A stretch of DNA of 64,000 nt from JAOADN01 sp049323795 (GTDB lineage: Bacteria > Pseudomonadota > Alphaproteobacteria > Rhodobacterales > Rhodobacteraceae). The position numbers and the translations under genes were made by a program. The stretch spans positions 34,387 to 98,386 of the forward strand of contig JBMOOH010000037.1 of the NCBI GenBank assembly GCA_049323795.1, written 5' to 3'. Below the pieces are notes generated by a model. It saw nothing but the letters and a program-made list of their open reading frames with translations. It did no database searches and was not told the DNA's origin. This document shows, piece after piece, positions 51,075 through 61,125 of this stretch. Every line of letters starts with the position of its first letter. The stretch's first letter is position 1.

Positions 51075-52439
51075 ATGAGCGTCAGGACCAGGTTGGCCCG
51101 TCTTGCGGCGGCGGCGGCGGTTGCGCTCGGCGCCGTCGGGCCGGGCCCGGCGGCCTCGGAGACGCTCGGGGACGCGCTCGTCTTCGCTTACCGCAACTCG
51201 AACCTGCTCGATCAGAACCAGGCCGTCCTGCGGGCGGCCGACGAGGGCGTGGCCGATGCCGTGGCGGCGCTGCGGCCGGTCTTTTCCTATGTCCTCCAGT
51301 CCGGCTACGCCCGCACCCGTCAGGGCGAGGGCACGGCCACGACCCTCGATCTCGAGACGCAGCTGACGCTCTTCGACTTCGGGCGCAACCGGCTTGCCAT
51401 CGCCATCGCCAAGGAGTCGGTCCTCGCGGCCCGTCAGGCGCTGGTGTCGGTCGAGCAGGGTGTCCTTCTCGATGCGGTGCGGGCCTACATGGACGTGCGC
51501 CAGGCCACCGAGAACGTTGCCATCAACCGCAACTCGGTGAAGGTGATCGGCGAGGCGCTGCGCGCCGCGCAGGACCGCTTCGACGTGGGCGAGGTCACGC
51601 GCACGGACGTGGCGCTGGCCGAGGCACGGCTCGCCGCGGCGCGGGCCGGAGAGGTCGCTGCCGACGGACAGCTCGCCGTCGCCCGCGAGGCGTACCGCGC
51701 CGCGACCGGCCGCTACCCCGGACCGCTCGCCGCGCCGCCGCGCCAGCCGCGGTTGCCCGCGAGTCTCGACGAAGCCCGCGCCATCGCCAACCGGACGCAC
51801 CCGGCGATCCTCCAGGCGCAGCACGAGGTCAAGGCGGCGGAGCTGGCCGTCGAACTCGCCGCGGCCCAGCGGCTGCCGAGCGTCGGGCTCGCCGGAACCG
51901 TCTCCACCGACGGCGGCGACACGACGGGGAGCGTCGGGCTGCGGATGACGCAGACGATCTATGCCGGCGGAGCGCTGTCGTCCGCGCATCGCCGGGCCAT
52001 CGCCAACCGCGACCGCGCCCGCGCGGCCCTGCTGCAGGCGAGTGTCTCCGTCGCCCAGCAGGTCGGCAACGCATGGGCGGGAATCGACGTGGCCCGCGCG
52101 CAGATCGAGGCGGCCGACCGGCAGATCAAGGCGGCAACCGTCGCCTACAACGGCGTCAGGGAAGAGGCGCAGCTCGGCGCGCGGACGACGCTCGACGTGC
52201 TGGACGCCGAGCAGGAGCTGCTCGACGCGCAGGCGAACCGGATTTCCGCCGACGCCAGCCTGCAGGTAGCGATTTATTCGCTTTTGGCTGCTACCGGGCT
52301 TCTGACGGCCGAACGGCTGAACCTCGGGATCCCGACCTATGACCCTGCGGCCTATTACGACGCGGTCAAGACCGCCCCGGTCACAAGCGTCCAGGGCAGA
52401 AGCCTCGACCGTGTCCTCAAGGCCATCGGCAAGGACTGA
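51075..52439 (+). CDS. tolC: TolC-family outer-membrane efflux protein
   Basis: A 454-residue outer-membrane factor for type I secretion or RND efflux. A signal peptide covers about residues 1-27 (LAAAAAVALGAVGPGPAAS). Two homologous TolC repeats follow, each with long amphipathic helices: TLGDALVFAYRNSNLLDQNQ and AIANRTHPAILQAQHEVKAA mark the two starts. QLTLFDFGRNRLAIAIAKES and MTQTIYAGGALSSAHRRAIA are the strands entering the barrel. The ATG at 51075 is 28 bases after the pcm stop, so the two are co-transcribed. The inner-membrane partner is not encoded here. Confidence 0.93.
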   Translation: MSVRTRLARLAAAAAVALGAVGPGPAASETLGDALVFAYRNSNLLDQNQAVLRAADEGVADAVAALRPVFSYVLQSGYARTRQGEGTATTLDLETQLTLFDFGRNRLAIAIAKESVLAARQALVSVEQGVLLDAVRAYMDVRQATENVAINRNSVKVIGEALRAAQDRFDVGEVTRTDVALAEARLAAARAGEVAADGQLAVAREAYRAATGRYPGPLAAPPRQPRLPASLDEARAIANRTHPAILQAQHEVKAAELAVELAAAQRLPSVGLAGTVSTDGGDTTGSVGLRMTQTIYAGGALSSAHRRAIANRDRARAALLQASVSVAQQVGNAWAGIDVARAQIEAADRQIKAATVAYNGVREEAQLGARTTLDVLDAEQELLDAQANRISADASLQVAIYSLLAATGLLTAERLNLGIPTYDPAAYYDAVKTAPVTSVQGRSLDRVLKAIGKD

Positions 52440-52510
52440 CGCCGCACGCGGCCATTGTGACGGACCCTGCGCGCGGCTAGGATCGGTTTCCAGAGCAGGC
52501 ACATTTCCGC

Positions 52511-54925
52511 ATGAGTGATCCGATGACGAATGTCGAGATCGAGGACGTCCTGTCGTCGATCCGGCGGCTGGTGTCCGAAGACCTGAAGGCCGGAACCGAG
52601 CGCCCGTCCGTGCAGCAGGCGCGGGGCGGGGCGGTGCCGAAGCTGGTGCTGACGCCCGCGCTGCGTGTCGAGGGCGGGGCCGCACAGGCGGGCGCCGTGC
52701 CCCGGTCCGGCGACGGTGCCCCGGCGCCGTGGAACACCCCCGATGCGCGGCTGATGGACCGATGGCCGGACGCGGACGGCGGGGGCGGTGCCATCGCCGG
52801 GGCCGGGGATGAGCAGGCGGAGGATGCCGGGGTGGCGCGGACCCTTCACGGGGGGGCTCCGCCGGTCACGGCTTCCGGCCGCGACCTGCCCGACGCGGAG
52901 GCCGTCGAAGCCGACTGGGCGATGGCGGCCGAGGCGGAATGGGATGCCGGCGAGGCCGAGGCGCTTGCCGCCGGCGGGGTGCTCGAGGCCGAGGCCGGGG
53001 CGGATGCGGTGGCCGATGCGACGGGTTCCGGCGCGTGGCAGCCCGGCAGCGCGGCAGAGGCCGCACTTGCGGAACCGGTGGCGGAACCGGGTGTAGCAGG
53101 AGAGGTCGAAGCGGATCGGGACGCATTGGCCCTGGCGGCGCCCGCATCCGGCGCGCCGGAATCCGCCCTGCCGAAGGATGGCGGTCCCGAAGATGTCGGT
53201 CGGCATCCGGGCGTGCCGGATCCGGGGGTGCCGGGCCGTTTCGGGACCACCCTGAAGGCGTCACCGGATCTGCCGGCCACGGACAGGGCGTCGTGGCTCG
53301 GCGGTGCAGCCGAAGCCGGCAGGGCCGGTGGCGCGCGCCCGGGTCAGTTCGCGCTTTCCGAAGCCGCCTCGCTCGAGCGGACGATTGCCGAGCTTGAAGC
53401 CGCGGTTGCCGGGATCGAGGGCGAGTTCGAGCCGGACTTCGCGCCGGACTTCGATCCGGACCTCGCGCCGGACGGGGGCGACGGGGATGGAGGGAACGGC
53501 GGGGACGATGGCCGGGCAGTCCCGACCCGTCCTGCCGGAGACCCTGGTTCCAGGCCGCGCGCCGCCCAAGGGGCGGAAGCGGACACGCCCCCGGCCCGCA
53601 ACGGACCGCCCGGCGCCGTGGGCGGGGCGGACGGGGGCCTGCCCTCCGACGCGGGGCTGGAAAGCCTCGACGAGCCGATCTCGGGCCTGTCCTTTGCGCA
53701 TCGGACGGCGTCCGCCTGGTCTGCTGCCGGTGCCGACACGGCGACCGGGCGCACGGGTATACCCCATGGGGCAGCCGGGTCAGCCGGAACGGACTGGCTG
53801 GGCACCGGCCCCACCGCCCCCGTGGAACCCGGGGCGAATGCCCTCTGGTTCCGCCGCGTCTCGGCCGGGATCGCGGGCGTGACCGGGGAGGCGCCGGATG
53901 GTGCCGGCCCGGCAGCTCCGATGCCGGAACCGGACGAGGGTGCAGCAGCCCTGCCGGGGCGCTGGGCGAAGGTTCAGGCCGAGGACGACATGGCCGCGGA
54001 GGCCGGGCCTCTGCGGGCCGAAGAGGCGGAGTTCGCCTGGCCGGGGCCGCGCGCCGCCGACTCCGATCCGGCCGGCGCGCCGCGACCCGCGCCTGCGCCC
54101 GTGCCTGCCCCTCTGCAGGAGAGCGGGGCGACGGCCGGAGACCCGGCCGGACCCGGGGCGCAGGCGGGGTCCTTTGCCGGGACGATGGCCGGGACGCTGG
54201 CCGGGACGCTGGCCGCAAAGCTGGCGGGAAAGCTGGCCGGGGCGGGGCGCCTTTACCGGACAGCAGGGACGGACCGTGCGCTGGCCGCCGCAGGCGGGCC
54301 GGCGGCAACGGAACCTCCGGAAGGTGACGGCCAGGCCGGAGACGGACCCGTCGACGGCGCGGCAGGGCCGGCCAGCCAGCCGCCCGCGGACCGGGGCGCC
54401 GGCTTTTCGGGCGTTCGCCCCGGCGATGCGCAGGCGGCGGCGCGGCGCGACGCGACGGCTGACAGGGACCACGGCAACCGGGCGGGGGTTGATCCCGGCG
54501 CGCCCTTCCGGACGGACGGACCGGACGGGCGCAGCCATGACAGCGATGCCGCGCGGCGTCTGCATTTTGGCGCTTCCGCAGCCATGCCGCCGCAGCCCGG
54601 TCCGGCCGACAATCCGGCCGGCGATCCGGCTGCCGGACCGCCGCAGGGCCCGGTGGCCGATCCGACCGGCGCGGATGCCGGGGACGACGTCCGCCGGGGG
54701 CCGCGCATCATCCGCCCGGGCGAGCCGCAGGACGACGACCCCGGCGCCAACATCTTCGGCGGTGACCTGGCGCACGGGATGGACCCGGACGTGCTGCGCG
54801 ACATGGTCGCCGAGATCATCCGGCAGGAACTGCAGGGCACGCTCGGCGAAAGGATCACGCGGAGCGTGCGCAAGCTGGTCCGGCGCGAGATCCACCGCAT
54901 GCGCGAAAGCCGCGACCTCGAGTGA
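52511..54925 (+). CDS. Large PopZ-like (DUF2497-like) protein with a disordered middle
   Basis: An 804-residue protein whose ends resemble the polar scaffold PopZ. Residues 6-23 read TNVEIEDVLSSIRRLVSEDL, close to the PopZ client-binding helix (MEEILASIRRIISED). The last 45 residues (DVLRDMVAEIIRQELQGTLG and ITRSVRKLVRREIHRM) match the PopZ oligomerisation tail. In between, nearly 730 residues are low-complexity Ala, Gly, Pro, Asp and Glu with local repeats (EPDFAPDFDPDLAPD; AGTLAGTLAAKLAGKLAG). PopZ in Caulobacter is about 177 residues. Upstream pcm-tolC matches the common popZ neighbourhood. By inference it may form condensate-like pole assemblies. Identification rests on the ends and synteny, not on database search. 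Confidence 0.75.
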   Translation: MSDPMTNVEIEDVLSSIRRLVSEDLKAGTERPSVQQARGGAVPKLVLTPALRVEGGAAQAGAVPRSGDGAPAPWNTPDARLMDRWPDADGGGGAIAGAGDEQAEDAGVARTLHGGAPPVTASGRDLPDAEAVEADWAMAAEAEWDAGEAEALAAGGVLEAEAGADAVADATGSGAWQPGSAAEAALAEPVAEPGVAGEVEADRDALALAAPASGAPESALPKDGGPEDVGRHPGVPDPGVPGRFGTTLKASPDLPATDRASWLGGAAEAGRAGGARPGQFALSEAASLERTIAELEAAVAGIEGEFEPDFAPDFDPDLAPDGGDGDGGNGGDDGRAVPTRPAGDPGSRPRAAQGAEADTPPARNGPPGAVGGADGGLPSDAGLESLDEPISGLSFAHRTASAWSAAGADTATGRTGIPHGAAGSAGTDWLGTGPTAPVEPGANALWFRRVSAGIAGVTGEAPDGAGPAAPMPEPDEGAAALPGRWAKVQAEDDMAAEAGPLRAEEAEFAWPGPRAADSDPAGAPRPAPAPVPAPLQESGATAGDPAGPGAQAGSFAGTMAGTLAGTLAAKLAGKLAGAGRLYRTAGTDRALAAAGGPAATEPPEGDGQAGDGPVDGAAGPASQPPADRGAGFSGVRPGDAQAAARRDATADRDHGNRAGVDPGAPFRTDGPDGRSHDSDAARRLHFGASAAMPPQPGPADNPAGDPAAGPPQGPVADPTGADAGDDVRRGPRIIRPGEPQDDDPGANIFGGDLAHGMDPDVLRDMVAEIIRQELQGTLGERITRSVRKLVRREIHRMRESRDLE

Positions 54926-55175
54926 CGCGGGGCGCGCGCGCCCCCCCCCCCGGAGTGGCCCAAGGCATGGCGCGCGGGTGACCCCGGCCCGCGGGCCGAA
55001 CCGAGAGCCTCGGTCGCTGCACCGGGTACCGCCGGGGCGAGCGGGTCCGGAAGGGCCCAGAAGCGGATCAGGGTACGCCGCTGCGGCGCCGGATCAACGA
55101 GGGCGGCGCCGCTTCGGACGCCGCCCGTTTCGGTCGCATGCCGGCCCGTTCGGCGGCATGCATCGGCCGGCTCCG

Positions 55176-55496
55176 TCAGGCGGCTTCGGCCTCCTCGGCC
55201 GCGTGGCGGCGTTCGCTTTCCTCGCGGGACAGCGCCACCGAGGTCCGAACCCCCTTGGAGACGAACTCCATCAGGCCCTTGACAACCCGCTCGTTCGGGT
55301 CGATTCCGGCACAGGACAGGACTTCGCGCCCGTCGCGCGACCGCGCCCACCGGGCGATCTGGTCCGGTCCGTTGCCGTACTTCTTGTCATCGGCGATGGC
55401 ATCATCCAGCGCCGCCAGCACGACTGCCGCGAAGAGCTTGCGCGAACGCTGGCCCTGCTCGTAGTTGAATGCGGTTCCGTCAACGAAATCGCGCAT
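55176..55496 (-). CDS. Conserved Rhodobacterales protein (DUF6280-like)
   Basis: A 106-residue soluble protein reading MRDFVDGTAFNYEQGQRSRK, then LFAAVVLAALDDAIADDKKY and GNGPDQIARWARSRDGREVL. It is mostly helical, with one cysteine and a C-terminal acidic/basic tail (SREESERRHAAEEAEAA). It looks like a very conserved family from Rhodobacterales that I recall as DUF6280; the name is uncertain. The ATG at 55496 is preceded by a lower-GC promoter region (55500-55700). No known function; single-gene unit. Confidence 0.8.
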   Translation of the reverse strand: MRDFVDGTAFNYEQGQRSRKLFAAVVLAALDDAIADDKKYGNGPDQIARWARSRDGREVLSCAGIDPNERVVKGLMEFVSKGVRTSVALSREESERRHAAEEAEAA

Positions 55497-55781
55497 GTCG
55501 CGTCCTTTTGTTATTGGTCTTGCGTTCTGCTGCGTCCGGCTAAATAGGCTTTTTCCGTCTTGATTCGGTATGCCTTCCAGGGAATGACTGCCATGCACTG
55601 GAAGCATGGCTCGGAGAGGGGCATACAGCATCTAGTTGGACTGCCCGGCGCAGCCCACGTAAATATAGGATGCGTCACAACCCGATCAACTAAGTGTCAA
55701 ACTTTTGCCACATGACGCGGCCAGCGCCGCCGGCGTCGGGCGGAGGCGGCGCGCCCACGGCGGGGTGGGTGCAGACGGGGG

Positions 55782-56645
55782 TCAGGCGAGGGTCAGCCGT
55801 GCGGTGCCGGCGACGAGCGGCCCATCGGCGCGGTCGAAGCGGAGCCAGGCGATGCCGCGGCCGCCGGCCTGCGTGTAGAGCACGCCGGCCGGACGCCCCG
55901 CCGACAGGATTTCGGTTCCGACGGGCGCCGCGCCATCGACCGTCACCACGGCCAGTCCCTTGCGAAGGTCGGTCTTGTGCTTCATGCGCGCGGTGACCTC
56001 CTGGCCGACATAGCAGCCCTTCCGGAAGTCCACACCGTTCAGCCGCTCGAACCCGCATTCGAGGATGAAGCTCGCTCCGGGCACCAGTTCGACGCCGCTT
56101 TCGGGGATGCATGCCTCGACGCGGATCGCGTCCCAGCCCGCGTCCGCGGACTTTCCGTCCTCGGCTGCGTCGTGGTCCGGCGCGGGCGCTGGCCCGGCCG
56201 CGGGTGCGTAGAGGCGCCATCCGAGCGAGGGGTGGCGCGGGTCCGCCAGGGCCCCCGCAGGCGCGGGGCCGTGCCCGCGGATCACGCGCAGGTCCGAGGG
56301 CGCGATCGTCACGTCGGCGCGGAGCCGGTAGAGCGAAAGCCTGCGCACAAGATCATCGGCGAAGGGCGCCGCGACGTCGAGCAGGACGTCATCGCCCTCG
56401 GCGACCAGCAGGAAGTCGGCGAGGTACTTGCCCTGGGGCGTCAGCAGGGCCGCATAGACCGTGCCGGCGTCGAGCCGCCGGACGTCGTTGGTGACGAGCC
56501 CCTGGAGGAAGCCCCGGCAATCCCGGCCCGAGAGGCGCAGGACGGACCGATCGGGGCCGGCGCCGTGTTCGCCCGCCTGCCCGCGCTGCCCGCCCGCCTG
56601 CTCGGGGGCCTGTCCGGGGGCCTGTCCGGGGGCCTGTTCTGGCAT
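55782..56645 (-). CDS. ygfZ: Folate-binding protein YgfZ
   Basis: A 287-residue member of the GcvT-like YgfZ family, which supports Fe-S cluster assembly or repair with folate. The signature KGCYVGQEVTARMKHKTDLR lies near residue 210, and the C-terminal barrel follows. The N-terminal folate-binding fold contains RDCRGFLQGLVTNDVRRLDA near 39 and ALLTPQGKYLADFLL near 66. A run of APGQAPGQAPEQ at residues 5-16 is encoded by a short DNA repeat and may be disordered. The ATG at 56645 follows a strong AAGGAGGG site. It lies 38 bases after the exporter gene on the same strand. Confidence 0.92.
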   Translation of the reverse strand: MPEQAPGQAPGQAPEQAGGQRGQAGEHGAGPDRSVLRLSGRDCRGFLQGLVTNDVRRLDAGTVYAALLTPQGKYLADFLLVAEGDDVLLDVAAPFADDLVRRLSLYRLRADVTIAPSDLRVIRGHGPAPAGALADPRHPSLGWRLYAPAAGPAPAPDHDAAEDGKSADAGWDAIRVEACIPESGVELVPGASFILECGFERLNGVDFRKGCYVGQEVTARMKHKTDLRKGLAVVTVDGAAPVGTEILSAGRPAGVLYTQAGGRGIAWLRFDRADGPLVAGTARLTLA

Positions 56646-56683
56646 CGCCCGCCCTCCTTGTCCCGCCAGGTGGATATGGGGGG

Positions 56684-58444
<1,761 letters not shown>

Positions 58445-58621
58445 TTCGGTCGGTCCGTCGCCTCGGGGCGGAGCGCGTTCCGGCGCCGCGCTGTCGCACC
58501 GGGTCTAGCCGGAAAGACGCGGGACTTGCAAGGAACGGGGCAGCGGAGGGGAGAGGGGAGCGGGGGCGTTGACCCCGGCCGGCGGCCCGGCTAGGGGCAG
58601 GAGAACGAAGGAAGACACGCC

Positions 58622-59854
58622 ATGCCGCTTGCCGCCGGACGCCCCTATGTCGCCATTCCGGGCCCCTCGGTCGTCCCCGACCGGGTGCTTGCCGCGATGC
58701 ACCGCGCCTCGCCCGACATCTATTCGGGGACGCTGCACGACACGACCGCGTCGCTGTTTCCCGACCTGCGGCGGGTGGCGATGACGACCGGCCACGTGGC
58801 CATGTACATCGGCAACGGCCATGCGGCCTGGGAGGCCGCGGCCACCAATATGCTGTCGCAGGACGACCGGGTGCTGGTGCCGGCGACCGGTCAGTTCGGC
58901 CTGTCCTGGGCCGCGGCGGTGCGCCGGCTCGGCGTCGGGGTGGATCTGATCGACTTCGGAAGGCGCATGCCCGCCGATCCGGAGCGGATCGCCGCGGCGC
59001 TCCGGGCCGACCGCGACGGGCGCATCAGGGCGGTGCTGGTGACGCATGTCGATACCGCGACCTCGATCCGGAACGACATTCCGGCGATCCGCGCGGCGAT
59101 CGACGCGGCCGGCCACCCGGCGCTGCTTGCGGTCGATGCCATCGCCTCGCTCGGCTGCGACGAGCTCAGGATGGACGACTGGGGGATCGACGTGCTGATC
59201 GCGGCCAGCCAGAAAGGACTGATGACGCCTCCGGGCCTGTGCTTCGTGTGGTTCGGCGACAAGGCGTCCAGGGTGGCGCGCGGGGCTGGCCTGCGGACCC
59301 CCTACTGGGACTGGGGGCCGCGCGCGGATCCGGCGGAATACTGGCAGACCTTCTGCGGGACCGCGCCGGCGCAGCTCGTCTGGGGCCTGCGCGAGGCCCT
59401 GACGATGCTTCTGGACGAAGAGGGGCTGGCCGCCGCCTGGGCACGGCACGACGTGCTCGCCCGGACGGTCTGGGCGGCCTTCGACGCCTGGGCCGCGGCG
59501 GGCGACATCGCCATGAACGCGGCGCGCCCCGAATGGCGCAGCCGCGCCGTGACGAGCGCCCGGATCGGCGGCGGCGGCGCCGGGCGGCTCCGCGCCTGGA
59601 CGGTGGCCGAGGCCGGGCTGACGCTCGGGATCGGGCTCGGGATGGCCGAGGCGGGCGATCCGGCGCAGGGCGACTTCCTGCGGGTGGCACACATGGGTCA
59701 TGTCAGCGGGCACATGACGCTCGGCCTTCTGGCGGTGATGGAGGCGGGGATGCGCGCGCTGGGCATCGACCACGGGGCGGGCGCGCTCGACGCCGCCGCG
59801 GCCGTGGCGGCATCGGCCTCCGCCGTCGCCGCCGCAGCGCTCGCGGCGGTGTGA
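58622..59854 (+). CDS. Alanine/serine-glyoxylate aminotransferase-family protein
   Basis: A 410-residue class V PLP enzyme. It begins PYVAIPGPSVVPDRVLAAMH, with YSGTLHDTTASLFPDL near 34 and YIGNGHAAWEAAATNML near 62. The PLP lysine lies in LIAASQKGLMTPPGL near residue 192, preceded by VDAIASLGCDELRMDDWGID. The C-terminal domain reads FLRVAHMGHVSGHMTLGLLA. Homologues transfer amino groups between serine or alanine and glyoxylate in one-carbon metabolism. The precise donor is not resolved. The C-terminus is alanine-rich. The gene converges on the HisC-like gene. Confidence 0.88.
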   Translation: MPLAAGRPYVAIPGPSVVPDRVLAAMHRASPDIYSGTLHDTTASLFPDLRRVAMTTGHVAMYIGNGHAAWEAAATNMLSQDDRVLVPATGQFGLSWAAAVRRLGVGVDLIDFGRRMPADPERIAAALRADRDGRIRAVLVTHVDTATSIRNDIPAIRAAIDAAGHPALLAVDAIASLGCDELRMDDWGIDVLIAASQKGLMTPPGLCFVWFGDKASRVARGAGLRTPYWDWGPRADPAEYWQTFCGTAPAQLVWGLREALTMLLDEEGLAAAWARHDVLARTVWAAFDAWAAAGDIAMNAARPEWRSRAVTSARIGGGGAGRLRAWTVAEAGLTLGIGLGMAEAGDPAQGDFLRVAHMGHVSGHMTLGLLAVMEAGMRALGIDHGAGALDAAAAVAASASAVAAAALAAV

Positions 59855-59863
59855 ATCCGCGCT

Positions 59864-60982
59864 TCAGGCCGGGGCGGAGGCCCGCGCCTCGGCGAGCGCG
59901 CCCGGCAGGGCGGCCGCGAACACGGCGAGGTCCTCGTCGCGGCCGCAGCTGATCCGGATGCAGCGGTCGTGGGGCGCGACGAACGGCATCCGTACGAACA
60001 CCCCCCGGGCGAGGAGCGCGTTCAGCACGGCGCGGGCGAAGGCGCCGCCCCGGCCGCAATCGACGGTGACGAAGTTGGCGGCCGAGGGAAGCGGCTCGAG
60101 GTCGTGGTCCCGGACGATCGCCGCGATCCGGTCGCGGGCCTCGGCGACGCGGACGCGCACCCCGGCGAGCCAGTCCCCGTCGGAGAGCGCGGCCAGCGCC
60201 GCGGCTTGCGAGACACGGGACAGGCCGAAGTGGTTCCTGACCTTGTCGAAGGCGGCGGCGAGGGGTTTTTCGCAGATGGCGTAGCCGACCCGCGCCCCGG
60301 CAAGTCCGAAGCCCTTCGAGAAGGTCCGCAGGCGGATGACGCGCGGGTCGGCGGGGTCGATGTCCGGCGCCGTCCCGTCCGGGGCGAGGTCGATATAGGC
60401 CTCGTCGAGCGCCAGGAGCGTGCCGTCCGGCACGGAGGCGACCGCGCGCGCGATCTCGGGCCCGCTCCACCAGGTGCCCATCGGGTTGTCCGGGTTGGCG
60501 AGGTAGATGAGCCGGGCGCCGGTCGCGGCGGCACGCGCAGCCAGCGCGGCGGGATCCTCGCGGTCGCCCGCGTAGGGCACCCTGTCAAGGGTTCCGCCAT
60601 AGCCCGCGACGTGAAAGCCGAAGGTCGGATAGGCCCCGTCCGAGGTCACGACCGGGTCTCCCGGTTCGACGAGCAGCCGCACGAGGTAGCCGAGCAGGCC
60701 GTCGATCCCCTCGCCCACCACGACATGGGCGGGGTCGATGCCGTGGCGGGCGGCGATGGCGTCCTTCAGGTCGCGGTTCTCGGGGTCGCCGTACATCCAG
60801 GCCTCGCGCGCCGCCCGTTCCATCGCCGCGACCGCGCGGGGCGAGGGGCCGAAGGGGTTTTCGTTCGCGCCGAGCCGGGCGAGGAAGGGGCGGCCGCGGG
60901 CGCGCTCCTGCGTCTCGGGGCCGACGAAGGGCACCGAGGCGGGCAGGGAGGCGGCAAGGCGGGTGTAGCGGGGACCGGACAT
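59864..60982 (-). CDS. hisC: Histidinol-phosphate aminotransferase-like protein
   Basis: A 372-residue fold type I aminotransferase of the HisC family. It contains RLGANENPFGPSPRAVAAME near residue 36, the N-terminal gate YGDPENRDLKDAI, ANPDNPMGTWWSG near 157, DEAYIDL near 190, and the PLP lysine in TFSKGFGLAGARVGYAICEK near 219. It could serve histidine synthesis or act on aromatic amino acids; bacteria often carry two HisC-like genes. The ATG at 60982 starts MSGPRYTRLAASLPASVPFV, a length normal for the family. It is divergent from the acyl-CoA synthetase gene. Confidence 0.88.
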   Translation of the reverse strand: MSGPRYTRLAASLPASVPFVGPETQERARGRPFLARLGANENPFGPSPRAVAAMERAAREAWMYGDPENRDLKDAIAARHGIDPAHVVVGEGIDGLLGYLVRLLVEPGDPVVTSDGAYPTFGFHVAGYGGTLDRVPYAGDREDPAALAARAAATGARLIYLANPDNPMGTWWSGPEIARAVASVPDGTLLALDEAYIDLAPDGTAPDIDPADPRVIRLRTFSKGFGLAGARVGYAICEKPLAAAFDKVRNHFGLSRVSQAAALAALSDGDWLAGVRVRVAEARDRIAAIVRDHDLEPLPSAANFVTVDCGRGGAFARAVLNALLARGVFVRMPFVAPHDRCIRISCGRDEDLAVFAAALPGALAEARASAPA

Positions 60983-61125
60983 GGCCGGGAGGTAAGCCGG
61001 TTTCGCCCCTCCGGGCAAGGCGTGGCCGTCGTTCCCCTTGCCGGACGGCCCGGGCCGTGCCCATTCTCGGACGGCGGGGGAAGGCCGGCGGTGCCGGACG
61101 GCCGGGCCCTCGGGGGAGGACCGCC

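Noticed and set aside
48526..51078. An 850-codon plus-strand frame antisense to waaA and across the tRNA-Cys gene.
   Set aside because: It crosses a real tRNA and a conserved gene, and its composition is that of an antisense shadow.
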